Shown here one piece after another: positions 47,545-61,708 of a DNA stretch of 64,000 nt; positions within the stretch are counted from its first letter, which is position 1; every line of letters begins with the position of its first letter. The stretch is from Mucor racemosus (lineage: Eukaryota > Mucoromycota > Mucoromycetes > Mucorales > Mucoraceae), in the NCBI GenBank assembly GCA_027405735.1, contig JAPEHQ010000003.1, forward strand, positions 2,976,001-3,040,000, read 5' to 3'. The notes beneath the pieces were generated by a model. That model was given only the letters and a program-made list of their open reading frames with translations. It searched no databases and had not been told where the DNA came from. The translations under genes were made by a program, and so were the position numbers.

Positions 47545-48436
47545 TAATTTAATAATAAAATGTAAATAAACGGACTTATTTTTATGAAATAGCAAGGAAG
47601 CTATTAGAAATAATGCTCAGATAAAAAACAGGTATCATAGAGTAATACATTAGTCAATTGCGCATCTTTTTATACCAATTTCATGCTGCCTAACCATGTT
47701 TTTGCGCTTTTTTTTTTTTCTAAAACTGACATGACGCGACAACCCATTTTTTGACAGATCCCAGAAAGTTTGTTTTCAAAATTGGAACGTATATTCGTTA
47801 ATTGCGCTACAAAGTTGATTAATATACCAAAATGGTTTTAACATGTATGCAAATTATATAATTTTTTGAGTTGAATTCTGCTAATAATAAATTCTGTAAG
47901 TTGCCTTTTTTTTTTTAGTAAAAAGCGGGCACTGTATCCATACCTAGAGTTGAGGATTTGAAAATGTAATAGTTTGATAAGGACACACAAAAGAAAAAAA
48001 TATTCGTGAATGTGCAAATAGACAAATGTGCACATAATTTACAGATAATTTTCAACATATTATAGCCCAAAAATGTACTAAACTGCTCGCTAGATATTGA
48101 ATAAAATATGCCAACAATATGAAAGAATACGAGAAACCCTTCATAAAGTTATTAACATCAAGTGATAAGCGTTATATCATTTAGACACACAAACATACGG
48201 CTAGATAAAGTATAATTACTGGTGATAGGATGCATTTTTGCATTCATTTTATCAACAATGATTCAGGAGATTAGGGATGCCGTCGAGCCCAGCTTACACT
48301 AGTAAATTTGGCTGGCAAAACCCGGCTCGACACCAATGGTACAGGAAATATTTAAGCAAGAATGTTTTGAAAATTGACAGCAAACCAAATAGATACCAGC
48401 AGTTGTGTTTCTCAAGCAAGATATATTCAACTCTAA
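47545..48436. other. Intergenic up to repeat R copy C
   Basis: AT-rich, T and A runs, no gene recognised. Poly(A)-type aataaaatgtaaataaa lies right after the peptidase stop. Confidence 0.5.
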
Positions 48437-49565
48437 GCTACTCTGCATTTTTTGTTTTAGCCAAAAATATTGATTTTTCATCGAGATAATCAAAATAATA
48501 GTCGATATCACAGTTTACAGCTTATGATAACTGGGTTCCAAAATTTATTTTAAAAAATGGACAAAAAATGATGAAAAAAAACAAAATCGTTTAATTGATC
48601 ATGAACTGCACAGTAAGTCAACCTAGTATACTAAATAGCTTTTGTACAGTTTTGGATTCTGCATCCACTTAAATAAAATTTAGACAGACATTTCACATTA
48701 AATTTTGCGTAAAATGCAATTGAAATTTTGAAGGTTTTTTGAAGATACACATCACTGTTTATAAGCATGCGTAAAATATAACTATTTGCAATGATGCGGC
48801 AAAACATTATCTATCAATCAAGCTATTGTATAATCTTCTAGCTGCATTTCCCGTGGAGAAAACAAGATTTTTGTCCAAATTTTTTCAGATTCAGAATTTA
48901 GGATGAGGGTATACAAGGGGAAAATGGAAGCTAGAAATAAAGGTATCTTTTTGTACACATTTATGAGGATATCTCTACGAAAAATCAATATTCTAAAAAA
49001 TCTAAATTGGGTCCGAGAGAACTTAACGAGCTTAATAATATGAATGTAAAAAAATTTTTGTTCAATTTAACCAATATTTTGAAACCTACTATAGAAGTGC
49101 CAAAAAAATGAAAAAAAAAAATAAAAGTTCTCAGAATTTTTTTATATTCAAACATGTTATAGAGCACTTCAAAACAAGTAAAGTTTATTATTAAAAAGTG
49201 TTAGTATAGCTTAATGTTTTCTAGAGATATGAAGTCTCAAAGTTTTCAATCCTTTAGCAGTGAAATACGCGTAAAAAACCTGAAACATTAGCACTGAAAA
49301 ATTAATACCAACTGCAAAAAATAGGATATTTCCGGATACTTGTTTTTGAATTAAAGCTGAACATCTCAGGTACATTGGCATATAAATTTTTCTTGGTGTT
49401 ATTTAGTGAAAAAAAAAGTAGAGCAGGGATGAAAAATGAGACCCAGTTTTCAAAGAAAAAGTAGTGAATTTTACACGTTTTTGAGTCTTTCGTGAGATAT
49501 AAAATAAATTTAGGGATAGGTAGCATAATGTGATTAATTTATTTCTATTTAGTAGTGTCTAGGGT
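48437..49565 (+). repeat. Interspersed repeat family R, copy C
   Basis: Collinear with copy B over about 1.1 kb, starting at gctactctgcattttttg. The short open frame seen in copies A and B is broken here by a single-base loss near 48995-49005 and carries amino-acid changes. It ends in a region with the palindrome gggtataccc (about 49562-49571), which is not present at the same place in copy B. Confidence 0.85.
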
Positions 49566-52347
49566 ATACCCTAAAAAGCGTTTAGTACGAGGTTAGTTAT
49601 AGAAAAGAGGGCACGCTCCGATTTCGAAGATTGAGAACTAGGAAAATTCAAATTTTGCTCCACCAGAAACCTACAAAAAAATATCAAAATCCATTTTAAT
49701 TTATGAAGTATAACTTTTCCTTAGTATGTCTGAGCAAGTTAATAAGTTTTGTCAATCATGAAATGTAACTTTAATCAAACTAGACATAATCTATAAAATA
49801 AATATATGTTTTTTTCATTGATTGATTAGAAAGAAAAGAAATTAATAATTATGAACTGTAAGTGTTTGGCTTCTACAATAAAAAAATATAAAAACTATTT
49901 ATTGTTATTAGAAGATGTTTCTGAAAAGAAACAAATTCCATGATAAAGGCTTAATCTCAGTACAGCGTTGCAGCAAAGACTACTCTAGTACTTCCAATAC
50001 CTCATCCATTTCAAGCGCCTGCATACGTTTTATAGTTTTGATATATATGTTATATATCTCATATAGCAAGTAGACCTAGCAGTATTTCCGTTGCTAAGCC
50101 TAGCTTACAAGTAACGGTCTTTAGGCCAAAGCTTTACTAGTACTCATCTCTGTTTTTATATATTTGATTCATAGAATTAGCCACTTATAAAAGGTATAAC
50201 TTGCCAAAGAACAAATACTCGGGATAAGCAGAGACCTTAAAGATCGATTATATTCAATCCTCGCAGCTTATTGTGAGCTCATTTGAAATTTTTATGCTTA
50301 AACATTGAAATCACGTAGTGTATTTCCAAATCATTTCAAAATGCACTGGGTAAATTCAATGGTTAAGCCTAGAAATATCGAAACATGCTTCGTTTCTTTT
50401 AAAAGTTAACGATTTTAGTGGAGAGTGTAGCCCCAAAAGACAAATATACGGTTAAACATATATATAATTATAATAATTTTAAAAACAAATGACCAATAGG
50501 CACGCGCATCTTTGATGTGCTGTATTGCCCTAGTCAGATCGAAAAAAGTGATAGAAGAATGAAGAACCCAATTGAGATAATTGGGAAAATGTTAAAGAAA
50601 AGGCAAATATACAGTTTTCTAACTTGATGGACAAGGTGTATACTAGGTGAAATGACCTGCCATATTAATATCCTATATATATTTTATCCTACAAGCCATT
50701 CATATTTGACAATCTATACAGCTCTGAGCATATTTTCGTTGAGACTATTAAAAATGGCATTTTGAATCATTCTGAAAAAAAAAAACGGAGGATTGATGAC
50801 TAAAACTGTTTTGTAGTAGCCCATAGCCGCTAGCTATTTTAATCAAAATTCAGTTTGCAAGGCTGGACAAACATATAAACATCCTCAAAACTATAGTATT
50901 TAATATTACAGAATTAAACCATGTTTATATGGACACGATATAAGTAAATAGCTACCGTTTTACGTGCCTGTATTTTAATTATCGTAGTTATAGGATTGTT
51001 AATTACTAATCCCGTTTTGATAAAAGTGATGACAAATGCATTTCAAATAATATTCTTCCATAAGAAGAGGTGATCTAGAAGGATCTTATCAATTGATGAA
51101 TCGATAAGCTGTGCATTATGTATTGTTAAAATACCTGTAAATATATCTAGTATGATTCAAATATGTATATAACACATGAATCCATACAAAATCTTTGTTC
51201 CTCAAAGGCAAATAGTAATTTTCAACATCAATTTGCATTCTTTGCTTTCCCAACACACATTTATGTATTATATTTCTTAATTTATTGAAGAGCTTATATT
51301 TGACTCTAATGATATTCATGAAATGGAAATGAGAGCCGTTGTTTTGAAGCCAAAATTAGTGTCTGATCTGTGATCAAAGAAACACTGGTTATTTCACACA
51401 TTTGTACTTGCATTCGTATATTTTCTCTTGCATGAATATTGCAACGTCGCGGACATATGACCTCTATTCTGAGATCGATATGATAAGATCGTTTCAGACT
51501 GAATAAATGATACAGTAAGGTAATCTTCCGGCTCCTGCTTGCTAACGGTCATTTATTGCTGTCATTTAATCTAAAAACTGACACACTTTTGTTTTGGAAG
51601 GTTTAAATTTCATAGAAACCCGCACAAAAGTATTGGCCAAGCAGCATAATAATTTAATGGTAAATCATTTTATTGATTGCTTAATACAGATGAAACTGTG
51701 TCAGATTTTCAAGTTAATCGGCCGGACAAGGCTTTATTTCATGTCATAAATTAGTAATCAATAAACAGGCTAGAAAGGGGTTGGCAGGAAAACAAAACAT
51801 TGATGCTGTCTGTATGCTTTATTGATTATTTTTTATATGTTTATATTTGCATGTTTTAATTGATTGAAATCATAAAATATTAAAGCAAGAAAAATACTGA
51901 ATACGTTGATAGGTTTACATAATATCTATTATCGCATCTTATTTTCTCTCTCTCGCTTTCTTGATGTCTTCTTGAACAGGAAAAGAAAGAAATAAGCATG
52001 AGACTGTATAGCGATCACAGATATAAATTGCTTTTTGTTTATCTCAAACAGCACGTTTTTATTTCAATTAAGATGCAAAGTATGTAATACAGGTTATTTA
52101 GTAGCGTCTGAAAATAGGGTCCTTCCTAAAATAAAATAAAAAAATAGATATACAACATGGTTCAAAAAATGGCCTGATTTTTATTTTTATTTTTTTATTT
52201 TCGATCTACTTGACCTGTTTTTCCTTCCGGAATCTTTTATGTGAAAAAAAGGGTGGGGCAACAGATTTAACTATAATAATGATAATCTAAGTTTATTTTA
52301 TTTTTAAAATATATGTACAAAAGAAGGAAAAAAGAAAAAAAGCGAAA
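49566..52347. other. Long gene-free region
   Basis: 2.8 kb of AT-rich sequence with no ORF above 67 codons that looks protein-like on either strand, and no repeat shared with other parts of the window that I could see. The last 100 bp form the 3' end of the MedA-like gene. Confidence 0.5.
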
Positions 52348-53522
52348 TTAATCAGTCTTAAAATTCACAAGGTAATCTTGTTGATTATCAAGACTTGTAC
52401 GTCTATTTAAAGAGGGAGATGAAGAGCTTTGATTTGATGAAGAAGGGGAAACTTTTGCACCACCAACTAGATCATCAGTTGTTGAATTGTTAGAGTTCGA
52501 CATGTCGTTATATGGATATTGCATACGAGGAGAAGGAGTATTTTTGGAATCAATAGCAGGGGAACTTTGTGAATAAGATGATGATGAAAATGCAGGTACT
52601 GATGATGGAGAGCTTTGATACATTGATGGAATAGGCTCTTGTTGCTGTTGCTGTTGTTGTTGCTGTTGCTGTTGCTGTGGTAGTGTTGGTTGAGGTTGAT
52701 ATGCAAATTGCGATGATTGTTGTGGTTGATAAATATTTGGTTGAGAAGGATAAAAGCTACTCATGCCATCATTTTGTTGATTTACATTCATATAAGAAGA
52801 ATTATTTTGATTTGTAGTAGGGGGAGTAGGAGTACGAGCAACATTAGAGTCCTTGAGTTGAGCACGGCGTTGTTGTTGAGCATTGCTATTGTTGCTGCTA
52901 TTATAAGATGAAGCAGTATATTTAGTAACAATCTTCTTCAGGGCATAAGGAAGAGTCTTCCAAGGGAACACCTTGACATCCTTTTCGATGTTTCTTGGTT
53001 TAGGATTAGGGAAGCTCATGATTAATTTAAAGAAATCAGCAGATTCAGCCTTGCATTTACTAACAGTTAAAGGACGGAAACCTTCCAAATTACGACGAAC
53101 ACGATTCTTTTCTTCAACGCTAAATCTTATGTCCATCAGAGATTCCAAAAGATGAATGCAATCAACAGAAGTAATGAAACAATCATTACGTTCAGCCCAA
53201 TAAATACAAGAGACAACAATATGACCACTGTTGGTAGTAATACGTTCACCTTGAGCAACGGGATCAAATGTACAACGGATTTCATTGCCATTTTGTTCAC
53301 GCCAGAATTGAACCAATCTACGACGATGCTCCCATTCTTCAGTAGCCCAACTCTTTGCCATGGAATCAAGATCTCCCATAATTTTTAAATTAGCGCGGCT
53401 AACAAGTCCGGGATAAGGTTGGTAATTAGCAACCGAGGTAGAGGGAATATGGACAGAAGATTTACCATAGCCATAAGCAGATGGGGCAGTGGGCACTGAT
53501 TGGCGTTGATGAGTAACAGCAG

Positions 53523-53568
<46 letters not shown>

Positions 53569-54595
53569 TACTTGATGGGAATAAGTGAGAGGACTTTGAG
53601 GTAAAGAACCAGGAAGAACGGATTCATTCTGATCAAATCCAGTAAGCATACTAGTAAAACCAGTAGTATTTGATGTGAATAAATTCATTGGGTTGGCATT
53701 GTTATTGTAATTCATTGAATTCATTGAACGAGATTGATTATTGGGTCTATATTGATTATATTCTAAATAGAACATTTAGTACATCACGACATGTAAAAAG
53801 TAATTAAACCACTTACTCGAATCGTTATAAACATCTCTAGCAGTGTTATTATAATAACTATTATACTGGTTATAATTATTAACAGCTGGTGAATAGAAAC
53901 TGTCAAAAGTAGGAGTAGATGAACCACCTAAAAAGTTTTCTTCTCTTTGTTGTTGAGATTGTTGTTGAGGTTGTTGAGGTTGTTGTTGTTGTTGTTGATA
54001 AGCAGACATCTCATTAGGAATCTTGTCATTATTGTAATCATTTACAACGGTATTGATTGAAGAAGAAGAAGAAGTAGTAGTTGGTGTGGAATTCGATGTT
54101 GAAGTATTATCTTTTGTGTCAAATTCATAAACGAATTCAGCTACTGGCCAAGTGTCAGTAACAGAGTCTTTATCAAGCATACAGATAGAAATTGGGACAT
54201 TAGCAGTAGTTGAATGAGTATGTTGAAATGGAGGAACAGCAGCAACAAGAGAAGTAATGCCTTGTGCTTGCATTTGTTTCGTATCAACAACAAGGCTATT
54301 AAATGCCAATTTGACAGGAGCAGTTTGATGAGGCAACGATTGTACAACAATTGTAACAACAGTTCCTTGACTACCTCTAGTAGGTGCTAACTCGATGAGA
54401 CGAGGTGCTTCAATAACAGCTGGTTTTTGTTGTTGGTTATTATTATGAACAGATGAAGGCCATCTTTGTTGCATTTCAACGCCAGAAGCAAGACGAACAG
54501 CTGGAACTATTAGAATATTTGTTAGAAAAAAAAAATACCATGAGACTTGGCAAGGTTTATAAAGTCTTACTGTCGGGGAGATCAGTTGAATCCAT
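52348..54595 (-). CDS. MedA/Medusa-type developmental transcription regulator
   Basis: Three exons (54571-54595, 53817-54506, 52348-53762) encode 709 residues. Residues about 44-130 (APRLIELAPTRGSQGTVVTI start) look like an IPT/TIG immunoglobulin-like fold. The conserved MedA region spans about 362-522 with WEHRRRLVQFWREQNG, VDCIHLLESL, RNLEGFRPLTVSK and SFPNPKPRNIEKDVKVFPWK. In Aspergillus and relatives MedA (Medusa, Acm1, Ren1) controls conidiophore development, adhesion and virulence; its role here is inferred. The rest is Gln/Asn/Ser-rich with 13 Ala in a row (306-318) and a 13-Gln tract, both encoded by triplet repeats that may vary in length. A 31-bp T run lies about 170 bp upstream. 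Confidence 0.9.
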
Positions 54596-54761
54596 GTCTA
54601 AATATTTTTATTTTTATTTTTATTTGTGTAAATCAGAAATGTTTAAATGTCAATTTTTAGAATAAAGAGAGAAAAGAAAAAGAAAATTTAAAAGAGAAAG
54701 TTTTGTACTATATATACAAGTTTTTATTATTTTTTTCCATTACTGGGCAGATTCCGAAAAA

Positions 54762-54796
<35 letters not shown>

Positions 54797-56177
54797 CATA
54801 ACCTTCATGCCGCTTTTTAGCGGGCTATTGCCCAAGTTTCATTTTTTAGCCACATGATTCTGAGTTGATTGATTGATTGATTAAATCGCCTACACAACGC
54901 TTATTTATCTTCAGCAGGACGTTGGCCTGCCTACGTTAAGCAACAACAAACATTTGGGGCACACAAGGATGAAACTAATTAATCATATCTCTTAAATGCA
55001 AATCTACAATGCACAATAAAGTAATACAAGCAGCAGTGACCCTGCTGAAAAAGATTGACCAATTCTTATGGTATAAGAAGCACATTACACATTTGACGGC
55101 CAATTATCCCGAGAATCTCCTTGGTAATCCATTTTTTGGCTTGCTAAAATCCCTCCCCCATAGAGTGATTGAAACATTTTGGTTCCTTAAAACGATAAAA
55201 TATTGAACAGATTTTCATTGTATAACATGTCTCTTGTTCCGCTCTTTTTTTTTTTTCCTCTTCGTGTTAATAGAGTTCAAGTATTTTAACTTTTCCACAA
55301 TTCGATATTTTTCACATCAAATCAGAAATATCGTTGAATGATGCCATCTACACTTCATTGTAATGTTTTTTTTTTATTTATTTAGCCGGGTTCGGATAGG
55401 CTTACAAATATACTATTGAACTGCCGAATTTTTTCTTACTACTAGATAAAGTTAGTATAAATTCGATCATTTTTAATCGTTACATCAATGTCACGGCATT
55501 TCTCATGTTTGTGCAAGTAATAGAACGATATTGAAACTGCTCTCTCTTTATCTTTCCCCCTTCCATATCTAAAACCAAGTTGGGGGATCCCTTCTATTCT
55601 ATTGATTCTTTGTTTTGACTTCCCTCCCCTCCCCCCACAATGAATGAATTTTAAATATCAAGAGAAATGGCATGTTTAATGTATAGCTATGGAGTTTGGA
55701 TTGTCTGGTCCTGCATATAAATTTGCATATGCGTAAAAAATCAGTCCATTCTTTTTTGTCATTATCAAATTTAATCGCTTTCAAAATCCATATATATTTG
55801 GGATGTGGCGTGTTACAAAAGAATTTTCTTGATAGAAACATAATTGGTTAGAATATAAAAAAATCGATAGAATTCCATGGACCAGCAAGGAGGAAATAAT
55901 TAGGTTTTTGAAACATATTAGATATTAAGGTGGATACGACGAAAAATTCATTAAATCCATCAAGACATGTCAATTCCTTGGTTTTTTTTATTAGAATCAG
56001 GTGATATGTCCTCTTTTCTTTTTTTCTTTTTTTTTGGGTAAAATATATACATTGTACAAGGTACAATGCTCCCCGATTATTTTATATTAAAGCTTCTTGA
56101 CAGATTTTACTATTCTACAGTAATTTGGTTACACATCAGTTGTTATTTCTGCTACATTTGTCATGCATTTTCAATAG

Positions 56178-56223
<46 letters not shown>

Positions 56224-58975
56224 GCATCATTATTACGATACAAAGAGTGATTAATTAATTGCATATTAATACCCATATTATATCAAAAATCCATGTAGAT
56301 TGTCATTACTTAAAGTTTCGTATAGCCGTATATGATTCTCGGCAATGTACGTTTTCTTTTTTGTTATGATGGATGGGAGGGGGGGGGCTCAACATGCTTC
56401 AAAACGTGTGACAGATCATGTGGTTTGTTATTTATTACAAATTCTTGATTTCTGCATATATGATCTAAACTACATTTTAACCTAAAGAACTGCATAGATG
56501 TGTTTATATCACTACCTCTTGTTTCCCTTGAAAGTATACATCATTAATCAAAAGATTCCTGCTTTTCATTTGCTTTGCCTTTGCTTACACCCAAATGATG
56601 GGAGAGAATACACACAATCTGGCCACATAATTCGTTCAAAATATTTTAAAATCCTATCAAATTTTTTACTGTATTAGGTAACAAAGATTTGTTTCGGTTG
56701 CTTTAATTACTAACAGGGTGAGTATCTTTTTCTTATAAAGCATGAGCCACGTATGTAGAATGGTTTGTACTACAATGTACACACGTTAAGCTGATTTTAG
56801 TCTAGTCCAGAAATATTATTTGAATGGTAATACAATACTCTCAAGCGCTATTTTTGATTCGCTGGGAAATCTTCTTAACGTTTACACAGGTTCATAAAAT
56901 ATAATGCAACAATGTGTATGCTAAAAAAACCTGGAAAGGCTAAAAGGAATATGGGAAGTTGCAATAAAAATAAGAATCTCGAACGAATCTCCATATGTTT
57001 GTATTACTCTATTTATTTGGACTTGTATATCTGATAAATGTATCCCAAGGTGAGGCTTTTAAATATTTCTTCCATGTCCCTCTAAATTTGGACAATAAAT
57101 CGAGTGTATTTTTACACATGCAAATTGTATGGGAACTAAACGGAGATACTTACACATATGGCAATCTTTTAGATCTAGTAAAATCTATTTTTTCCCTTGT
57201 TGTAATGCTTCGTACAAAAGTATCTATAATATTGTGCACTTTGTGCTTTAAAGTTATCTATCTACATACAGATATGAATATGAAACAATGTGGAGGGATG
57301 TTTCCATGTCTGCTGACTTTTGCTGTCAAAATAAAAAAAAATGCAAGTTTTTTTTTGGTTGACCAGGATCATTTATGTATTTATTTGAGCGACACCATTA
57401 GCGTATAATTTGTTTATAACGACCATGCGGTTTTTAACAACTTAAAAATATACGAAATGATGGAGGACAGATGATAGCAATGGTTCTCCGATCAAATTAG
57501 AAGAGCAGGGTCCATGCGTATGAAAAGAATATTTTTATTACATCACTTGGTGTATATGTGAGTGGTATGCATTATGCAGACATCCACCCGATCAAAAGGA
57601 TCCGATAAATATATGTGTTGAATATATATTAAAGATACCTTAGATATAGTTCACATATTTATGCATGTAGAACGTTACATACATATTGTAACGGGCAGCA
57701 AAAAGAATAATCTGGTATATATAGATTAAATGCTCGCGTACAGCATACATATTTTAGTAGAAGTATTAATTAAAGTTATTGGCATGAAATGACATGATCG
57801 CGATCATATGCATATAATATAGTGTGTTCGTTCCGATTTATTGCGATTGAGTAAACATTGTTTACTTATCCAACAAACAAGTGCCGCTATGCAAAACGTA
57901 GTACGCTCGTTTTGAAGTCTTATCTCATATATCTATCTATCTTTTTATTTCCCATAAAAAGGTGTAGCATACTTTATATGTTGGGTAATATTTTTATAAT
58001 TTTAGATATATTATTGTTATTTTTGAAACGGTAATAAAAGTTCTTTAAAGTTCTTAAAAGGCCTATTTGGACCCTCTTTTTTTTATCATTATTTTTTCAT
58101 GGATCAGAAAATGCATTATATTCGTATCCCGACTCCGCTCATTCGTAACTCTATTTTAAACTCCGATATTGTTGATGGAAAGCTTATTTTCACGTGCTTT
58201 AAGGATAAAAAGAGATTTATCGTCCATATGTTTGCAATTATAAACAAATAATTGACAAAAACACATTCAATTAAGCACAGAGTTATTTGAGATATGATAT
58301 TGGAAATATGGTTGGCCCATTTTCTTTTATAAATTAACTTGTAATTTTTGTTTTAATAAAGAACATCCATAGAATGTAATACCAAATTGGGATTTGAAGC
58401 CGCATACTGGGAGAACTGCATGTAGTAAATGTAGGAGAGTGAAGATTAATGAGGAGTAAAAATAATTTTTTTTTTTTTTAAAAAAAGAACTTTTTTATTA
58501 TTTGTTTATTAAGCTTACAAACAAATGTAAATAAAATAAATAACAAATAACAATTATCAATTGCTTAGCTCAATATTTGAATATTGTGAGTTTAAATGCA
58601 TGTACGCATCCAAGAAAAAAAATTGAATACGAGAATGATGCACGCCAAAAGGGGAGAAAAGGCAGAAAAATGTATATGAAATCTCAATTAAACATATAAT
58701 ACTATCTTTTTGAATCCCATTACATACGATAATGATTAAATCAATGCAATTTTAAAAAAAAAAAACGATTTCAAAGCAGGTTTCCTAATTGATAAAAATA
58801 TACAACTTTTATAACTTTTACGCCAAATTTCATTAGCTTTTGGGTTAAATAGTATACTCCTTATTTACACCTACTATGTATATTATGAGCTTCATAAAGT
58901 TTAAAATTAAACAAAGCTTCCTTTTCTTCTTCTATTACGTCTTGAAAGAATTTAGTTTGCTTTTATTATTATAAA
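54596..58975. other. Long intergenic region with simple repeats
   Basis: A 31-T run at 54766-54796 and a (TA)n tract at 56184-56220 are the clearest features. A 137-codon open frame at 56995-57408 begins with a signal-peptide-like MFVLLYLFGLVYLINVSQG but has no recognisable domain and no supporting paralogue; it is uncertain. G-run gggagggggggg-type sequence lies near 56377-56388. No RNA gene is recognised. Confidence 0.45.
56995..57408 (+). CDS. Doubtful ORF with signal-peptide-like start
   Basis: 137 codons with a hydrophobic N-terminus (MFVLLYLFGLVYLINVSQG) and several later hydrophobic stretches. No TATA box, paralogue or known motif supports it, and in DNA this AT-rich hydrophobic reading is common by chance. 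Listed only because it is the longest unexplained open frame in a 4.4-kb gap. Confidence 0.15.
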   Translation: MFVLLYLFGLVYLINVSQGEAFKYFFHVPLNLDNKSSVFLHMQIVWELNGDTYTYGNLLDLVKSIFSLVVMLRTKVSIILCTLCFKVIYLHTDMNMKQCGGMFPCLLTFAVKIKKNASFFLVDQDHLCIYLSDTISV

Positions 58976-61708
58976 ATGTTGGAAATAACATCTCCATCAC
59001 TTGCTAGTTCAGCAACAGAAGCATTATTTCCTTCATACTCTGAAGATCAGCAAGCAAAGCCATCTACAGGAACAACACCTTATTTTACAGCATCAGCTAC
59101 ATTTCCACATTTACAGAATCAAGAATTTTTTAATGCTATTGAAAATAGGTTTAATCTAAATGGTCCCTTTGTTAAAGAACAACAGCTTCAACAAGAGCAA
59201 CACGCTTTAATTCAACATTTCCCAATATCAAAAGCAGCAGCAGCAATTACTATGAACATTCACAGATTACCATCATTAAAAAACAACAAAAAACAACAAT
59301 CTGGAACAAGTATTGCATCTACTATCACTAGTAAAAGTGGTAGAAATTTGAGTATCAACCCCTTTACACCCAAACAAGTCAATGATCTCCTTGATGTTCA
59401 GAACATTTTACTCGTTGATGTACGCTCTTTTGTTAAATATAACCAATTGCACATCAGAAACTCTATCAATATTGCTGTACCAAATACAATTTTGAAACGC
59501 CCTAGCTTTTCTCTTGCTAAAATAACTGAAGCCATTGTTACTGAATGTGGAAGATTATCATGGAGAAATTACAAACAAATGACCCACATTATCTTGTATG
59601 ATGATCAGTCAAGCTCAGTTATTGAGTCTTTTCCTAATGCTATCTATTATTTGACTATGAAGCTCTTGAATGATGATGCTGGTTATCAAGGAGTTGTAGG
59701 ATTTTTACATGGTAATTAACTATATATTTGTTTATGTTTTGCTGGTTTAATCTTGAATCAGTGGGTTGTTTTTTTATTTCCTAAAATCACGGTATATTGT
59801 GCTATTTGGAGAGCAAAAAAGAGAGAAGAAGCATATTGTATATGCGATATTGTATTTTGTTATTTGGATTATTTCCTAACAATATCTGTCCTCTATTCAA
59901 TTTTTTTTTTTTGTTTTTTTGTTCATTAAATCTTGATAGTTTGTTCATTATTTTCTCCCTACTAATCTTGGTTACATATATAATATAGGCGGAATGGATG
60001 CATTTATAAATGAACATGCAGACAATTGCGCGGGAGAAGATTCAAATAATGATTCAATACCAGCAGTAATTGCAACCACTTCATCACCTGTCATTCCACC
60101 AACTCCAGGTCTATCTGGACTTCCGCCAGTTGTAGTAGGATCTCTTCCAACTAGTAAAAAGCGTACAAAGAGACGTCCGATTGATGGCCTACATTTAGGT
60201 AGTCTCCCTCAAGCATCAATGACTAATAATCCAGCCTCTCAGTTTGCAAATCATGCTTTTAATCCATTTTTTTCAAATATAAGGCAAAATATGGAACTAA
60301 GCCATGGTAGTATCAAAGAAAGATTTCCAATTAGGTTTCCAGATGGAATGCAATATGATACTGAAACAGGTTCTGTAAGGTTTGACAGAAAGCAACATCG
60401 GATGAGATACTGTGCTGGTATGCTCAATGATTACACTTTACCACCTTGGTTACAGAGATGTATTGCACCTGATACTGGACCAAAATTAATGGCAGAATCC
60501 TATGAAGTATGCAATAGTTATATTAAAAGGTTAAGTTTTATTGATTTGTTCTATGTTTGTTAGGCAATTGAAAGATCTGAGCAAAAACGTTTAAAAGGCG
60601 TTATGTCACATCATTCCAGAGTGATAGATAATTTGACAGATCATCCTTTTAGTATAGTTGCTGCTATAGAAAAAGGAACTTTGAATCGATATACAAACAT
60701 TTGGCCATTTGGTATGTATGAATTAAGCTTAGTGCAGCAGAATTCATGAAAAAATTGAATAATAATTATGCTAGTTTTTTACCATAAAATAAGAATATAA
60801 TCGGGTTAAACTCAATAATACAGCAAACGATTATATCAATGCAAGTTATATTCAATATATTGATGTCGATACTGCTGCAATTTCATCATCAAATCAGGTA
60901 CCTACTCTGCTTAACTTGAGGGAACAGAATGATACTTGCAATACAGGAAGACATTACACAAAATATATATCAACTCAAGGCCCACTGCCAACAACATTTA
61001 ATGATTTTTGGACAATCGTTTGGGATGAGAATTCAAGAGTTATTGTTATGCTAACTGAAGAAGAAGAAATGAACAGAGTAAGGTTGAGGCATTTTCATAT
61101 ATAGCAAATAGATTCTCTAATCGTGTGTTTTACAATAGATTAAATGCCATAGATATTGGCCAACAGAAATGGAAAGTATCCAAACATTTGGTTCTATTAA
61201 TGTCAAATTATTATCAGAAACAGAGCAGATGTCGAAATCTCCTCCTGGATCACAAAATGATATTGAGGAAGGCTTGGTATTGAGAAGCTTTGAAATAAGC
61301 AAGGATGGCCAAGAACCTAGATTTCTTCAGCATTTGCAGTATAAAGGGTGGCGAGATTATGGTGTACCCGATAACCCACTTGGTGCTCTTGAGCTTGTTA
61401 CCATGGCAAGGGAAGCGCAATTAAGTTTCGAGAAAAATGCAAGTACAGGGCCAATGATTGTGCATTGTTCAGCAGGCTGTGGGAGATCAGGAGCCTTCTG
61501 TACAATTGACACATTGATGACAAGGTTAAGTGAAGTTAGTTATTTGACAAAAGAAGAACAAGCAGGAGAATTAGATTTGATATACCAAACAGTATCGAAA
61601 TTTCGGGAACAACGAGTGAGTATGGTTCAAACATTGAGACAGTATGTCTTTTGTTATGAAGCCATTTTATGGTGGATTTTGGATATTGATAATGCACAGC
61701 AGCAATAA
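58976..61708 (+). CDS. Protein tyrosine phosphatase with N-terminal rhodanese domain (MAPK phosphatase type, Ptp2/Ptp3/Pyp-like)
   Basis: Five exons (58976-59711, 59989-60506, 60564-60711, 60824-61077, 61139-61708) encode 741 residues. Residues about 129-250 form a rhodanese/Cdc25-like domain (ILLVDVRSFVKYNQLHIRNS) in which the loop expected to hold the catalytic Cys reads YDDQSSS, so it is non-catalytic. A basic stretch with LHL (KKRTKRRPIDGLHLGSL, 302-318) resembles a MAPK-docking motif. The PTP domain has NDYINASYI, YISTQGPLPTT, the GWRDYGVPDN loop and the active-site HCSAGCGRSG with Cys662. This architecture is that of fungal phosphatases that switch off stress and pheromone MAP kinases. 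The 278-bp first intron is the longest in the window. Confidence 0.92.

Noticed and set aside
60898..60946. Possible 49-bp intron in the phosphatase (GTACCT..ACAG)
   Set aside because: Removing 49 bp would shift the frame away from the TKYISTQGP block, whereas reading through keeps it.
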